DNA of 64,000 nucleotides, taken from IMG/VR virus record IMGVR_UViG_3300027754_000061, positions 28,638 to 92,637 of that record. One strand, 5' to 3'. The position numbers and the translations under genes are program-made. Below are positions 17,868-26,213 of the stretch, in pieces. Numbering within the stretch: the stretch's first letter is position 1; each line of letters opens with the position of its first letter. This DNA comes from a virus. The notes beneath the pieces are model-generated. The model made no database searches. It was given only the letters and a program-made list of their open reading frames with translations, and was not told the origin of the DNA.

Positions 17868-18907
17868 TCATATGTATGCACAAGCGTATGAATGTTTGGC
17901 TCAAGCAATCGATGTAGATCTATTGTGTTCCTTGGAAACTTTTCTAGTTGCCACGTTCTTAGATTGAGATTATGTTTGTAGATCAGAGCATGTTGTATTA
18001 TGACTTCTTGATCAAATGACAGTTCTGGTAGTTCTTTATACCATCCATTTACTATACATTTTATTGTATCATCAAACCCGTCTCCAAATTTCATCAATGC
18101 CAATGGCTTCTGCGCCCATTCGTGATATATAGGAATCCATTGACCCAATCTATCCGGAACAATGGGCATATCTAAGTACATCATGATCTGATGAAATAAT
18201 TCTATCCCACGATGCCATAGGTCGCTGACGCTGGCTCTGAAGTGTGGTTTTGAAAAATTACATTTATCTGCGACTTCATTAGTATGCATATCAAGTAATC
18301 TTACATCCAGTGCTTGCCGTTCTCTAACATCCCAAATATTTTCTAATCCAAGATTTTTCCATTTATCTATTGAGTTTTTATGAAAACTTTTTTTTCTATA
18401 GTCTATTTCAGCTTGTTCGTCTTCAGGTACATTGTATTTTATCCGTTGATGGCCAAATAATTTATACCAGTTGACAGATTTGTTATCATGTATAAAAATT
18501 ATCTTGGCATTGTTATTGATACAACAATCAAATATCCTAGCGTAGTTTTCCGTATGCCATTTTTGCTCTATTTCTGAAAAATCTTTCTCATCGGCTTGTT
18601 CAAAATTGATTTTTAGTTTCTTACGAACATGTGATGTTTCTGCAGAAAATGGGTACATGCTATACAACCCATCATCGGGCATGTTTTTTGCCTGTTGCAA
18701 CATCGTAGTTACATTTTCTATTCCGCCAGGGTGATTTCTATCATGGCCGTGTGCATTGCAATCTGTGAGAGGATTCAATACCAACGGAATCCATTGTTGT
18801 TGTGCAAACGAGTAATACTGTTTTTTTCCTGCTAGAAAATGTATGCTCCAATCAATAAAAGTACAACCTACACTATCTGCGCTGAGAGAACATACAATTT
18901 TTTTCAT
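17855..18907 (-). CDS. sulfotransferase-like accessory protein, distant paralogue of 8384-9265
   Basis: The 350-residue protein starts KKIVCSLSADSVGCTFIDWS, a strand followed by a GCTF turn where sulfotransferases have their phosphosulfate loop. Later it has FRASVSDLWHRGIELFHQIM and a C-terminal block of the type IIQHALIYKHNLNLRTWQLE followed by FPRNTIDLHRLLE. The latter resembles the end of the protein at 8384-9265. It is the last gene of the six-gene gp26 operon, overlapping the DUF6614-like gene by four bases (ATGA). Substrate and role are unknown; modification of a surface glycan or small molecule is a guess from the superfamily. Confidence 0.5.
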   Translation of the reverse strand: MKKIVCSLSADSVGCTFIDWSIHFLAGKKQYYSFAQQQWIPLVLNPLTDCNAHGHDRNHPGGIENVTTMLQQAKNMPDDGLYSMYPFSAETSHVRKKLKINFEQADEKDFSEIEQKWHTENYARIFDCCINNNAKIIFIHDNKSVNWYKLFGHQRIKYNVPEDEQAEIDYRKKSFHKNSIDKWKNLGLENIWDVRERQALDVRLLDMHTNEVADKCNFSKPHFRASVSDLWHRGIELFHQIMMYLDMPIVPDRLGQWIPIYHEWAQKPLALMKFGDGFDDTIKCIVNGWYKELPELSFDQEVIIQHALIYKHNLNLRTWQLEKFPRNTIDLHRLLEPNIHTLVHTYEELR

Positions 18908-19248
18908 AGATCATCCAAGTCATTATCTGGCCAATCTCTGAACAGCGCATGCTGGATATTGCCCGACACAAACTGATTGAAGCTGCGATGTTTATCTTCA
19001 AGTTCGCCTTTGAGTGGTGCCACTCGCTTGAATGCACGATCTATCTGAGCCATGTTACGAAACTCCATGATTATCATCCACTCTGGCATGTCCGGTATGC
19101 TGCGAAAGCCCATCTTGCACCTGGTGATACGATAGGTGACCATGCGGTCTTCACTGATCAGATGATCAAAAAAACTTTTCATTCCATTCACCCAGTCAAG
19201 GTCTGAAATGTCACCTTGTTTGTCTGCCCAAATTGTGTATAAATCCAT
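18904..19248 (-). CDS. DUF6614-like protein
   Basis: This 114-residue protein begins MDLYTIWADKQGDISDLDWV and contains RMVTYRITRCKMGF and MIIMEFRNMAQIDRAFKRV. I recognise this layout as the DUF6614 family, small ferredoxin-fold-like (dimeric alpha-beta barrel type) proteins known mainly from proteobacteria. No function is established for the family. It is coupled by ATGA to the sulfotransferase-like gene and follows the acetyltransferase-like gene after three bases. It looks like a host-derived gene in the phage. Confidence 0.6.
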   Translation of the reverse strand: MDLYTIWADKQGDISDLDWVNGMKSFFDHLISEDRMVTYRITRCKMGFRSIPDMPEWMIIMEFRNMAQIDRAFKRVAPLKGELEDKHRSFNQFVSGNIQHALFRDWPDNDLDDL

Positions 19249-19251
19249 GTG

Positions 19252-19695
19252 TTACTCCAGTGGTCCTAGTATTTCAAATCCGTCAATTTCTGACTTGTAT
19301 AAGTGTGCTTGTTCTAGGTACAAGTATTCAAATCCGCGAGCTTTGTAGATAGCACACTCTGTTTTCATGGTTTCTATGCCCATGCGTAGTTTTGGTTTAT
19401 GATAGGTCCAGGCAAACTGGTCGCATTGTGCATTGTGCTGATCAAATCTGCGTATCAGACTCCATGCTACTAATTTTCCAGAATCGTAGTATCCAATCAA
19501 GTCAGCCATGGGATCAAGATATCTGCTATGGAACACAGGCATCACACTTGCAAAATGTTTGTAGATGCAATAAGTTCTGTAGATGTTATCAAGCCTGGCC
19601 AACATATCTGGCTCTCGACTGGTTATAAACTGCCACTCAACTGTGGGTTTGTAGTCGGTCCGGGCAAGATCAATCCTGGCAAATTGATATGTCAT
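19252..19695 (-). CDS. GNAT-like acyltransferase candidate
   Basis: The 147-residue protein has the strand order expected of a GNAT fold: a helix with LDNIYRTYCIYKHF, the strands LIGYYDSGKLVAWSLIRRF, then QFAWTYHKPKLRMGIETMKT leading to a helix, and EYLYLEQAHLYKSEIDGFE. The usual Q/RxxGxG/A pyrophosphate loop is not clear (PKLRMGIET is the only candidate), so the assignment is tentative. Its ATG overlaps the stop of the preceding gene by four bases. A function in modifying a protein or small molecule cannot be resolved from sequence. Confidence 0.4.
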   Translation of the reverse strand: MTYQFARIDLARTDYKPTVEWQFITSREPDMLARLDNIYRTYCIYKHFASVMPVFHSRYLDPMADLIGYYDSGKLVAWSLIRRFDQHNAQCDQFAWTYHKPKLRMGIETMKTECAIYKARGFEYLYLEQAHLYKSEIDGFEILGPLE

Positions 19696-20192
19696 CTTGG
19701 ATCTTGCCTGTGTTCAAACAAACCTGTGAGATAGTCTTCAGGCCAAGCATGATAGAATCCTTTGTGGGCCAGTTGTAGTGCTCGTTGATCCAGCTCACTG
19801 AGGCTCTGTACCAGACTCAATGCATACCGGCCCTGATTCATGATCACACCATTCACATCTTCTACTGCATCAGGGTGATCTTCTAACACGATTAAGTCTG
19901 CCGCAAGCAAAAAATCTCGATTGGCTGATTTCAATCTAGGTGAGAAATACTCAAGAGTCCATTCTCCTGGATCGTATGCATAGATGATAACTTGATATTG
20001 CTGCATACCCAGTGCAGCACGTGATTCAAGATCAAAGTATGGTTCTTTACCTACAAATATGCCCACTGTGCCAGCCAGCCGTGCTTGCCGTGCAAATGGA
20101 CAGGGTGCCCAGTTGCCCAGGGCCGGGTGCGGAACTTCTACAAAAGTTTGCGACCATGCAAGTATGTCGCGAGTGACAGTTATGATATCCAT
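19692..20192 (-). CDS. conserved-looking protein of unknown function
   Basis: I do not recognise this 166-residue protein by name. It has WSQTFVEVPHPALGNWAPCP (about 13-32) with FARQARLAGTVGIFVG following, then an acidic middle and AADLIVLEDHPDAVEDVNGV. The PCPFARQAR motif, with a Cys near an Arg-rich helix, resembles small enzymes that use a single Cys, but nothing more can be said. It starts with a TAATG junction after the gp51-like gene and is coupled to the GNAT-like gene, so it is part of the accessory tail of the baseplate operon. Confidence 0.65.
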   Translation of the reverse strand: MDIITVTRDILAWSQTFVEVPHPALGNWAPCPFARQARLAGTVGIFVGKEPYFDLESRAALGMQQYQVIIYAYDPGEWTLEYFSPRLKSANRDFLLAADLIVLEDHPDAVEDVNGVIMNQGRYALSLVQSLSELDQRALQLAHKGFYHAWPEDYLTGLFEHRQDPR

Positions 20193-20368
20193 TAGAAGAA
20201 AGGTAATCGGCTGGTTTTGGTTGTTTCAAGATTGTCTTTGATGATGCCACTGACCATTGTGCGTTCTCGGTGGCTGAGACTCAGTACATCATCGTAGGAC
20301 AATCCGCCGCGCATGTACCAACTCATTTTTAAACTCTGCCGACGTAACTCATCAGCCTCCTGTTCCAT
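20192..20368 (-). CDS. small baseplate hub assembly protein (gp51-like candidate)
   Basis: The 58-residue form (ATG at 20368) ends LKMSWYMRGGLSYDDVLSLS then ERTMVSGIIKDNLETTKTSR and LPFF. This WYMRGG, KDNLETTK, PFF signature is one I know from a short gene directly after gp26 in T4-like cyanophages, where it is taken as a hub assembly factor or tail chaperone. The frame stays open upstream to 20482, inside gp26, so a longer product from a non-ATG start (for instance CTG overlapping the gp26 TGA near 20410) is possible. It is translationally coupled to the next gene by TAATG. Confidence 0.6.
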   Translation of the reverse strand: MEQEADELRRQSLKMSWYMRGGLSYDDVLSLSHRERTMVSGIIKDNLETTKTSRLPFF

Positions 20369-20406
20369 ATCGTCTACCAGTGTTGAGATTTCTTCGGCGT
20401 TGGAAT

Positions 20407-21249
20407 TCAGGAGGCGGGTCCGAAAAAACTTGTCATGTCCAAGGTAACCGATTGTCGATATTCGTGATGGCATTTTCCACAAACAATATCCAATGGTTTT
20501 AGTTCGCTGGTCTGTCGTAGATTGATCACATGATCACGTATGATATTGAACAACTTGCGATCGCAATTGCGCAGGAATTCTTGTATGTGCTCAGTTTCGC
20601 TCACGATAGCGCCGGGTGTTCGGATGCCGGTAATGCTCCATTTGAGTGCATCTATTGTGAGTTCGGTAATCCTGCGCATGGCATCATTCAATCGTTGGAG
20701 TTTTTCATTTTCCGGCAGGTCTGAATCGGTCACACTCCTTATCATACGCTGCTCATCAAATTGTTCTTGATTGCTTTTGTTTTGATTTTGGTAGCTGATG
20801 GGTCCAAATGCAATTTCTAGATCACCATAAGTCAATGTGCTTTCAAAATCTGGTGATTTCAACTGATCCAGTATGTTACGCAGATCCAATGCATAATCTT
20901 CACTGGTTTCGCAGCCGGGGCAGGTGCTGCTGATTTCTAGTTCATGTCCGTAACTGGCCAAACGAATAGCCACCAGCATGCTGTTGATATCTGTAGTGGG
21001 TGCTTGCCACGCATCTTTGATGTTGGGAATACAGCTCTGTATCACAGTGATCACTGCTTGTCCGTTGAACAGGGCATCCGGAGTTCGATAAGTTATTTCG
21101 TCGATGGCAGTCATTGGATAAACTGGAAATTCACCGTTGTGGGTCAGTTCAATAGAGCCCGGTGGCCAGTATTTGCCTCCTGTGGGCAATCTGAGATAGA
21201 TCGCAGGTTGGCGGAAATATTGTTTCAACGGGTTAGCAGATTGGGTCAT
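20407..21249 (-). CDS. 26: baseplate hub protein gp26-like
   Basis: The 280-residue protein fits the T4 baseplate gp26 family: N-terminal LKQYFRQPAIYLRLPTGGKY, then ALFNGQAVITVIQSCIPNIK, and two CxxC pairs (CPGC about 118, CGKC about 260) that suggest a zinc-binding module of the type seen in its T4-like relatives. T4 gp26 is about 208 residues. It is the first gene of a minus-strand operon, with gp51-like next. The upstream inverted repeat at 21254-21282 supplies a TATAAGTA element on this strand. Confidence 0.8.
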   Translation of the reverse strand: MTQSANPLKQYFRQPAIYLRLPTGGKYWPPGSIELTHNGEFPVYPMTAIDEITYRTPDALFNGQAVITVIQSCIPNIKDAWQAPTTDINSMLVAIRLASYGHELEISSTCPGCETSEDYALDLRNILDQLKSPDFESTLTYGDLEIAFGPISYQNQNKSNQEQFDEQRMIRSVTDSDLPENEKLQRLNDAMRRITELTIDALKWSITGIRTPGAIVSETEHIQEFLRNCDRKLFNIIRDHVINLRQTSELKPLDIVCGKCHHEYRQSVTLDMTSFFGPAS

Positions 21250-21253
21250 AAAT

Positions 21254-21282
21254 CACCTATAAATATACACTACTTATAGGTG
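21254..21282. promoter_or_regulatory. palindromic divergent late promoter with embedded ribosome site
   Basis: Arms CACCTATAA (21254-21262) and TTATAGGTG (21274-21282) are perfect 9 bp complements 11 bp apart. On the plus strand TATAAATA (21258-21265) is an exact T4 late promoter, and the second arm holds the AGGTGA ribosome site for the gene at 21290. On the minus strand TATAAGTA (21278-21271) serves gp26. A plus-strand late transcript would begin near 21271, after the first arm, so it would lack the hairpin, while read-through RNA would hide the ribosome site. Confidence 0.75.
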
Positions 21283-21289
21283 AAAATTC

Positions 21290-24061
21290 ATGTCTGACAT
21301 AAATGACGAAGTAAACGCAGTTGCCGAACACCTGCGCCGGCTCAATGTAGAGTTTGATCGTTACGGCAATCTCACTGCTCAGTCAGCAGATGCCATACGC
21401 AGAAGAACTGCTGCTGAAGTATACAGAGATCAACAACTAACACAATCGGGCATGAATGCAGCCCAGTCATTGCAGAGCCTGGGCAAAGCTGTGGGATCAG
21501 TGGCATCTGCCATGTACGAAGGTCGCCAGGGTGCATCAGCATTCAATCAATCCATTGAAAATATGAACACGGCTGTCAAGCAGGCCGCAATAGCATTGAC
21601 TCTGTTGACTCCGGGCGGTATCGCTGTAAAAGCAGTGGTTGGTGCGTTGGCTGCTATAGGCCTGGCAGCATTTGATACTGTGCAAAAGCTGAATGAAATG
21701 GGAAGAGAGATGCTGGATACATCTTATGCTTCCTATAAAAAATTATCCGACGCAGGTGCCACCACTTCTGAAGGATTGCAACAAGTTGCAGATAGTGCTC
21801 GTAAAACCGGCACCAACATGTTGAAAATGGATGAGTATCTGAATCTCATAGCTAGCAACAGCAAAAATTTAGCAGTGTTTGGTAACACAGTAGCTAACGG
21901 ACGCAAAAAGTTTGATGATCTTGGCGCAGCAATGGAAGGTGAAAGAGCAAATTTCTTCAAGTTGGGCTTTACACAAGAAACCATGAACGAAGCCATGATG
22001 GATTTTGTAAGACTACAAACCATCAGTGGTACAGCGCAGAACAAAAATATCACTCAGTTGGCTGCCAGTACTAAAAACTATCTCTACGAACAAGATGCTT
22101 TGACCAAATTAACTGGGCTTACTCGCAAGGAACAAACTGCCGTACGAGAAGCAGCAATGAACGAACAACGATTCCGTGCCACGATAGATAAGATGAACGA
22201 AAGCGGAGACCCTGAACAGATCAAAGCAGTCGAGGAAATTCATAGAACCAATGCAATTTTGTCTAAACTCAGTCCAGAATTACAACAGGCTTTTAAAGAT
22301 ACGCTATCGGGCGCAATCACCAGCGAAGCAGGACAAAAAGGTGTGACAAGTACCCAGGGAGTGATACTGCAAGTCACTCAAGATTTGAAGGCTGGACTAT
22401 TAACCGCAGAAGAGGCCACTGAAAAACTGTCCCGAGCGGCTGCGAATTATGGCGATGCAATGAATACATCTGCGCAGTTGGGTATACAAGATAACAGCGG
22501 AATTAAATATGTTGAAACGCAGGCTCTTAAACAATATGCAAACAGCAACCCGGTAGCAAGGAAGAAACAGTTAGAACAAGGTCAAAAAGACACGGTGGGC
22601 GGTCCAGGTGCTACACCTGGTTCAGGAGATGAGAATTTACAAAAATATGCAGAATTGTTACGTCAGCAACAACAGGGCATGACAAATTTGCAGCAGGCCA
22701 TATTCAAAGGATTTGATGTTGGACCAATACAAATAGGACTTGGTGCTGCTCTGAAAGATTTTGAAAAAAATGTGCAGAAAGCAGTTCTTGATGCTATCAA
22801 TGATTATTTTGCAGCATTTGGAAAAAATCCAGCTGCGCCCAAGCCCCCGATTGGTGCTAAAGAGCAACAGGTCAGTGAAACAGATCCTGCTGTAGAGAAA
22901 GCACGAGCGGAATCTAGTAAAGCAACGGAAGAGCTTAGACTTATTAAAGCTCAAATAGCCACGGCCCAAGCAGAACTTAACAAAATGACCAATGGGTCGG
23001 AAGAACAGCGCGCCGCAGCGCAAAAGATTCATGAAGCCAACAAACTTCAAAAAGCAGCAGAAGAAAAAAGCAAAGCCGCTGACGAAGCTGTTCACGCTGC
23101 CGAAGCTAAAAGTAAAGCAGACGCTAAAAGTAAACCCGTAGTAGTTACACCACCACCAGTGGTAGTTACACCACCACCACCTGTAGGCGAAACCGATGCA
23201 GAAAAACAAGCTAGAATAAAGAATGAATCGGAGGCTAAAGCTGCTGAAGCAGCCGCAAAAAAAGCGGCCGACGAAGCAGCCGCCAGGAAAACAGCGGACG
23301 AAGCAGCAGCCAAAGACAAATCCAAGGCAAAAGAAACAGCAAATATCACAGTATTAGATAACGGTGCTCGAGTGCTGGACGATGTGCTTGAACTGGTCAA
23401 ACAAGGTGTTCCAGTGATCAGCAATGTGCGAACCCAGAAAGAGCAAGAAGCACTGGTAGATCACACAGACGAAAAAGGCAACAGGTTTACTAAAGAGAAT
23501 CTTCCTGTTGCTGAAAACAGCAAACATCTAACTGGCGACGCTCTTGATGTCAGAGTAAAGGACATGACCAAGGATCTCGAAAAGATTCTTAAAGATAACG
23601 GGTGGATGCGGCCATTGCCAAAATCTGATCCTGGACACTGGCAACGTGTGCCCAAGGCCAAAGAAAAGAAAGCCAGCGAAGTTGTGCCCAACGATGTTGA
23701 TCTTGCCTCAGCATTGTCCCAAGCATTTGATATGTCAGATGCCACAGCAGGCTTGACCATCAATTCAGATGTGGCCACACTCAACAGCAAAGGCATGAAT
23801 GTTAGTCTTGACAACTCTGCTGATGTGGCCAAGATGCTGGCAACTATGTCTCCGGACCTGGCAGAAGGATTACGTACATTGTCTCAGACCGATCAATCAG
23901 CTGCCAAAGCAAGTTTTGAAAGCAGCATGGGCGATGTTAAATCTGCCTTGGCCGAGCAAAAAGCTACCAATGTGGCCTTGCTGGATGCCATGCAAGAGTT
24001 GATACGCATACAGAAAAACAGCGTGGACGTGCAGCAAAAGATATACAACGTAACCGCATAA
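21290..24061 (+). CDS. tail tape measure protein with C-terminal peptidase M15 domain
   Basis: The 923-residue protein has an Ala-rich helical N-terminal half with a hydrophobic segment (about 104-133, ALTLLTPGGIAVKAVVGALA), a long Lys/Ala/Glu coiled-coil stretch (about 535-680) with VVVTPPPVVV linkers, and a compact domain at about 683-795. That domain has SKHLTGDALDV (about 743-753), the S-x-H-x-x-G-x-A-x-D zinc motif of M15 D,D-peptidases, and a second ligand in DPGHWQ (about 779-784). The layout fits a tape measure carrying a cell-wall peptidase. Conserved D and H suggest it is active. The start has a clear AGGTGA site and an exact late promoter. Confidence 0.78.
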   Translation: MSDINDEVNAVAEHLRRLNVEFDRYGNLTAQSADAIRRRTAAEVYRDQQLTQSGMNAAQSLQSLGKAVGSVASAMYEGRQGASAFNQSIENMNTAVKQAAIALTLLTPGGIAVKAVVGALAAIGLAAFDTVQKLNEMGREMLDTSYASYKKLSDAGATTSEGLQQVADSARKTGTNMLKMDEYLNLIASNSKNLAVFGNTVANGRKKFDDLGAAMEGERANFFKLGFTQETMNEAMMDFVRLQTISGTAQNKNITQLAASTKNYLYEQDALTKLTGLTRKEQTAVREAAMNEQRFRATIDKMNESGDPEQIKAVEEIHRTNAILSKLSPELQQAFKDTLSGAITSEAGQKGVTSTQGVILQVTQDLKAGLLTAEEATEKLSRAAANYGDAMNTSAQLGIQDNSGIKYVETQALKQYANSNPVARKKQLEQGQKDTVGGPGATPGSGDENLQKYAELLRQQQQGMTNLQQAIFKGFDVGPIQIGLGAALKDFEKNVQKAVLDAINDYFAAFGKNPAAPKPPIGAKEQQVSETDPAVEKARAESSKATEELRLIKAQIATAQAELNKMTNGSEEQRAAAQKIHEANKLQKAAEEKSKAADEAVHAAEAKSKADAKSKPVVVTPPPVVVTPPPPVGETDAEKQARIKNESEAKAAEAAAKKAADEAAARKTADEAAAKDKSKAKETANITVLDNGARVLDDVLELVKQGVPVISNVRTQKEQEALVDHTDEKGNRFTKENLPVAENSKHLTGDALDVRVKDMTKDLEKILKDNGWMRPLPKSDPGHWQRVPKAKEKKASEVVPNDVDLASALSQAFDMSDATAGLTINSDVATLNSKGMNVSLDNSADVAKMLATMSPDLAEGLRTLSQTDQSAAKASFESSMGDVKSALAEQKATNVALLDAMQELIRIQKNSVDVQQKIYNVTA

Positions 24062-24066
24062 CACGG

Positions 24067-24072
24067 TAAATA
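24067..24072 (+). promoter_or_regulatory. late promoter element TAAATA before gp20
   Basis: GGTAAATAAC lies 7 nt before the ATG at 24080. Late transcripts start about 6 nt after the element, so the mRNA would begin almost at the start codon. No Shine-Dalgarno sequence is present. Confidence 0.65.
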
Positions 24073-24079
24073 ACTGATC

Positions 24080-25870
24080 ATGGCAGAAAAAACACCACAA
24101 GGCTCTTGGAAAAAGTATTTCAAAGTGGCCGACACTTCCGGACAACTCAGCCCTATATCGGGTCGCAATCAATTTGGTCTAGACAACTACGGCAAAAACG
24201 ACGGCACCGGTGCTCAAGCAGACTTTGTGTTTCGTAACTATGCCAGTCGTTTGCCCGAAGTGTATAGTGGCCATCCCAATCGAATTGAACGCTACAATCA
24301 GTACGAAAACATGGACATGGACTCAGAAGTCAATGCCTGTTTGGACATTATTGCAGAGTTCAGCACACAGCCTAACAAGCAGAACGGCACACCGTTTGAA
24401 GTGGATTTCAAGGAAAAACCCACTGATCACGAGATCAGCATCATCAAGAAGCAGCTACAGCAATGGGTCAAGCTGAACAAGCTGGATCAACGCATCTTCA
24501 AACTGTTCCGCAACACCATCAAGTACGGTGATCAAGTGTTTGTGCGTGATCCAGAAACATTTGAGATGATGTGGGTGGACATGAGCAAACTGGCTCGTGT
24601 GATCGTGAATGAAAGCGAAGGCAAGCGTCCGGAACAGTATGTGATCCGTGACATCAACCCCAACTTCCAGAACATGAGCGTGGCAGCCAAGACCACCACA
24701 GACTACATGACCAATCCTGTGACCGGCAGTGTGGCCGGAGCATCCAACTACACCATGCCCAATGGCGGCACCGGCGGTGGAGTGGGCAACAGCAGATTCA
24801 TGCAGGCCATGAACGAAGTTTGTATTGATGCCAAGCATGTGGTGCATATGAGTTTGAATGAAGGCCTGGATGTGTTTTGGCCTTTTGGACGCAGCATCTT
24901 GGAACAGATCTACATGGTGTTCAAGCAAAAACAACTGCTGGAAGATTCCATACTGATTTACCGTGTGCAACGAGCTCCAGAACGACGAATCTTCAAGATC
25001 GACGTGGGCAACATGCCCAGCCACCTGGCCATGGCGTTTGTGGAACGGGTCAAAAACGAAATGCATCAGCGACGTATTCCTACCATAACAGGTGGCGGAA
25101 CCAACATGATGGATGCCAGCTACAACCCACTGAGTGTGGGCGAAGATTACTTTTTCCCAGTCACAGCAGACGGCCGTGGCAGCAGTATTGACACTTTAGC
25201 CGGTGGTCAGAACCTGGGCGAAATTGACGATTTGAAGTATTTCAACAACAAAATGGCCCGCGGTCTGCGTGTGCCCAGCAGCTATTTGCCCACTGGACCA
25301 GACGACAGCGGCGCCACAATGAACGACGGAAAAGTGGGCACAGCTCTAATACAAGAGTACAGATTCAATCAGTATTGCGAACGACTGCAAGCACTTATTG
25401 TGCAGAAATTGGATGATGAATTCAAGATGTTCATGAAATGGCGCGGATTCAACATAGACTCCAGCCTGTTCAGTCTCAGATTTAATCCGCCGCAGAACTT
25501 TGCCAGCTACCGTCAGAGTGAACTGGACAACACACGTATCACATCATTCCAAAGCCTAGAGCCGTTGCCTTACATGAGCAAGAGATTCTTGCTGGAGCGT
25601 TTCTTGGGCTTGACCGAAGAAGAGATCCAGGAAAACGAAGAGATGTGGCGCGAAGAAAACGATACCATAGAAGAAAAAGCAGCCAGCGGGCAAGACTTGC
25701 GTAGTGTGGGTATCAATCCAGCAGGAATGGAAGCAGACATTGAAACAGGACAAGACATTGCAGGAATGGCACCGGCCGCACCTGGCACCCCTGGTGCAAC
25801 TCCTGGAGCACCAATGCCGGCCAATCCGGCCGGTGCAGCACCGGGCAGCGCACCTGCTGCTCCTGCATAA
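24080..25870 (+). CDS. 20: portal vertex protein gp20
   Basis: The 596-residue protein is a clear T4-type portal: ENMDMDSEVNACLDIIAEFS (about 75), LFRNTIKYGDQVFVRD (about 142), FWPFGRSILEQIYMVFKQKQ (about 268), ERRIFKIDVGNMPSHLA, DDLKYFNNKMARGLRVPSSY and RFNQYCERLQALIVQKLDDE. T4 gp20 is about 524 residues; the extra part is a Pro/Gly/Ala-rich C-terminal tail (PGTPGATPGAPMPANPAGA region). It forms the dodecameric ring through which DNA is packaged. Its stop codon TAA is the first half of the next late promoter. Confidence 0.95.
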   Translation: MAEKTPQGSWKKYFKVADTSGQLSPISGRNQFGLDNYGKNDGTGAQADFVFRNYASRLPEVYSGHPNRIERYNQYENMDMDSEVNACLDIIAEFSTQPNKQNGTPFEVDFKEKPTDHEISIIKKQLQQWVKLNKLDQRIFKLFRNTIKYGDQVFVRDPETFEMMWVDMSKLARVIVNESEGKRPEQYVIRDINPNFQNMSVAAKTTTDYMTNPVTGSVAGASNYTMPNGGTGGGVGNSRFMQAMNEVCIDAKHVVHMSLNEGLDVFWPFGRSILEQIYMVFKQKQLLEDSILIYRVQRAPERRIFKIDVGNMPSHLAMAFVERVKNEMHQRRIPTITGGGTNMMDASYNPLSVGEDYFFPVTADGRGSSIDTLAGGQNLGEIDDLKYFNNKMARGLRVPSSYLPTGPDDSGATMNDGKVGTALIQEYRFNQYCERLQALIVQKLDDEFKMFMKWRGFNIDSSLFSLRFNPPQNFASYRQSELDNTRITSFQSLEPLPYMSKRFLLERFLGLTEEEIQENEEMWREENDTIEEKAASGQDLRSVGINPAGMEADIETGQDIAGMAPAAPGTPGATPGAPMPANPAGAAPGSAPAAPA

Positions 25871-25873
25871 ATA
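25868..25873 (+). promoter_or_regulatory. late promoter element overlapping the gp20 stop codon
   Basis: CATAAATAC contains the TAA stop of gp20 and ends 5 nt before the ATG at 25879, again leaving essentially no leader. Confidence 0.55.
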
Positions 25874-25878
25874 CCAGT

Positions 25879-26103
25879 ATGATACTACACGAGTTTTTTC
25901 AAAAAAATCCTGAGGCATATCAGGATCTCAAGCAGGACAACAGCCAGCCTGAACTGGGCGACCTGCGAAAGACTCATTTGACCCTGAGACAGTTGAACAA
26001 ACTACGCCGCATGAATGACGTGCGTACAGTTGAGTACAAAGACAAATTGAAATTGGTGCGTCAGCAGTATGCACCAGCACCCGCAGCCCCACCGGGCTTG
26101 TGA
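25879..26103 (+). CDS. small prohead core protein candidate (gp67/68 position)
   Basis: The 74-residue protein is basic and charged, starts MILHEFFQKNPEAYQDLK and has a central LRKTHLTLRQLNKLRRMNDV. It sits between the portal and the acidic core protein, where T4 has the small prohead core genes 67 and 68. The MxxHEFFQ-type start resembles capsid-targeting starts such as those of T4 internal proteins. The assignment is positional. Confidence 0.55.
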   Translation: MILHEFFQKNPEAYQDLKQDNSQPELGDLRKTHLTLRQLNKLRRMNDVRTVEYKDKLKLVRQQYAPAPAAPPGL

Positions 26104-26170
26104 TAGCCAGACGATTGCAGTTCCTGCAATTTATCGTCATTTTCTGCCCTTAAACACTATAGATTTCTCT

Positions 26171-26189
26171 TGCTGTGTAAATAACAGCA
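26171..26189 (+). promoter_or_regulatory. late promoter TAAATA in the loop of a small hairpin
   Basis: The 110 bp gap between 26103 and 26214 holds TAAATA (26178-26183) in the loop of TGCTGT/ACAGCA arms (26171-26176, 26184-26189). Upstream, GACGAT/ATCGTC arms around a TGCAG-TTC-CTGCA core (about 26111-26138) form a bulged hairpin that may end the upstream transcript. A GGAG ribosome site lies about 8 nt before the ATG at 26214. Confidence 0.6.
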
Positions 26190-26213
26190 CACTTTACCTA
26201 TAGGAGTTTTCTT

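Noticed and set aside
17720-18907. IscB or other nuclease gene paired with the RNA
   Set aside because: No plus-strand frame of useful length follows the RNA, and the minus-strand gene here is sulfotransferase-like without RuvC or HNH motifs.
22658-23209. Minus-strand frame of 183 codons inside the tape measure
   Set aside because: Phe/Cys-rich composition typical of antisense to a Lys/Ala-rich coiled coil; no start signal.
24455-25066. Minus-strand frame of 203 codons inside the portal gene
   Set aside because: His-rich antisense shadow of the gp20 coding sequence, which is secure.
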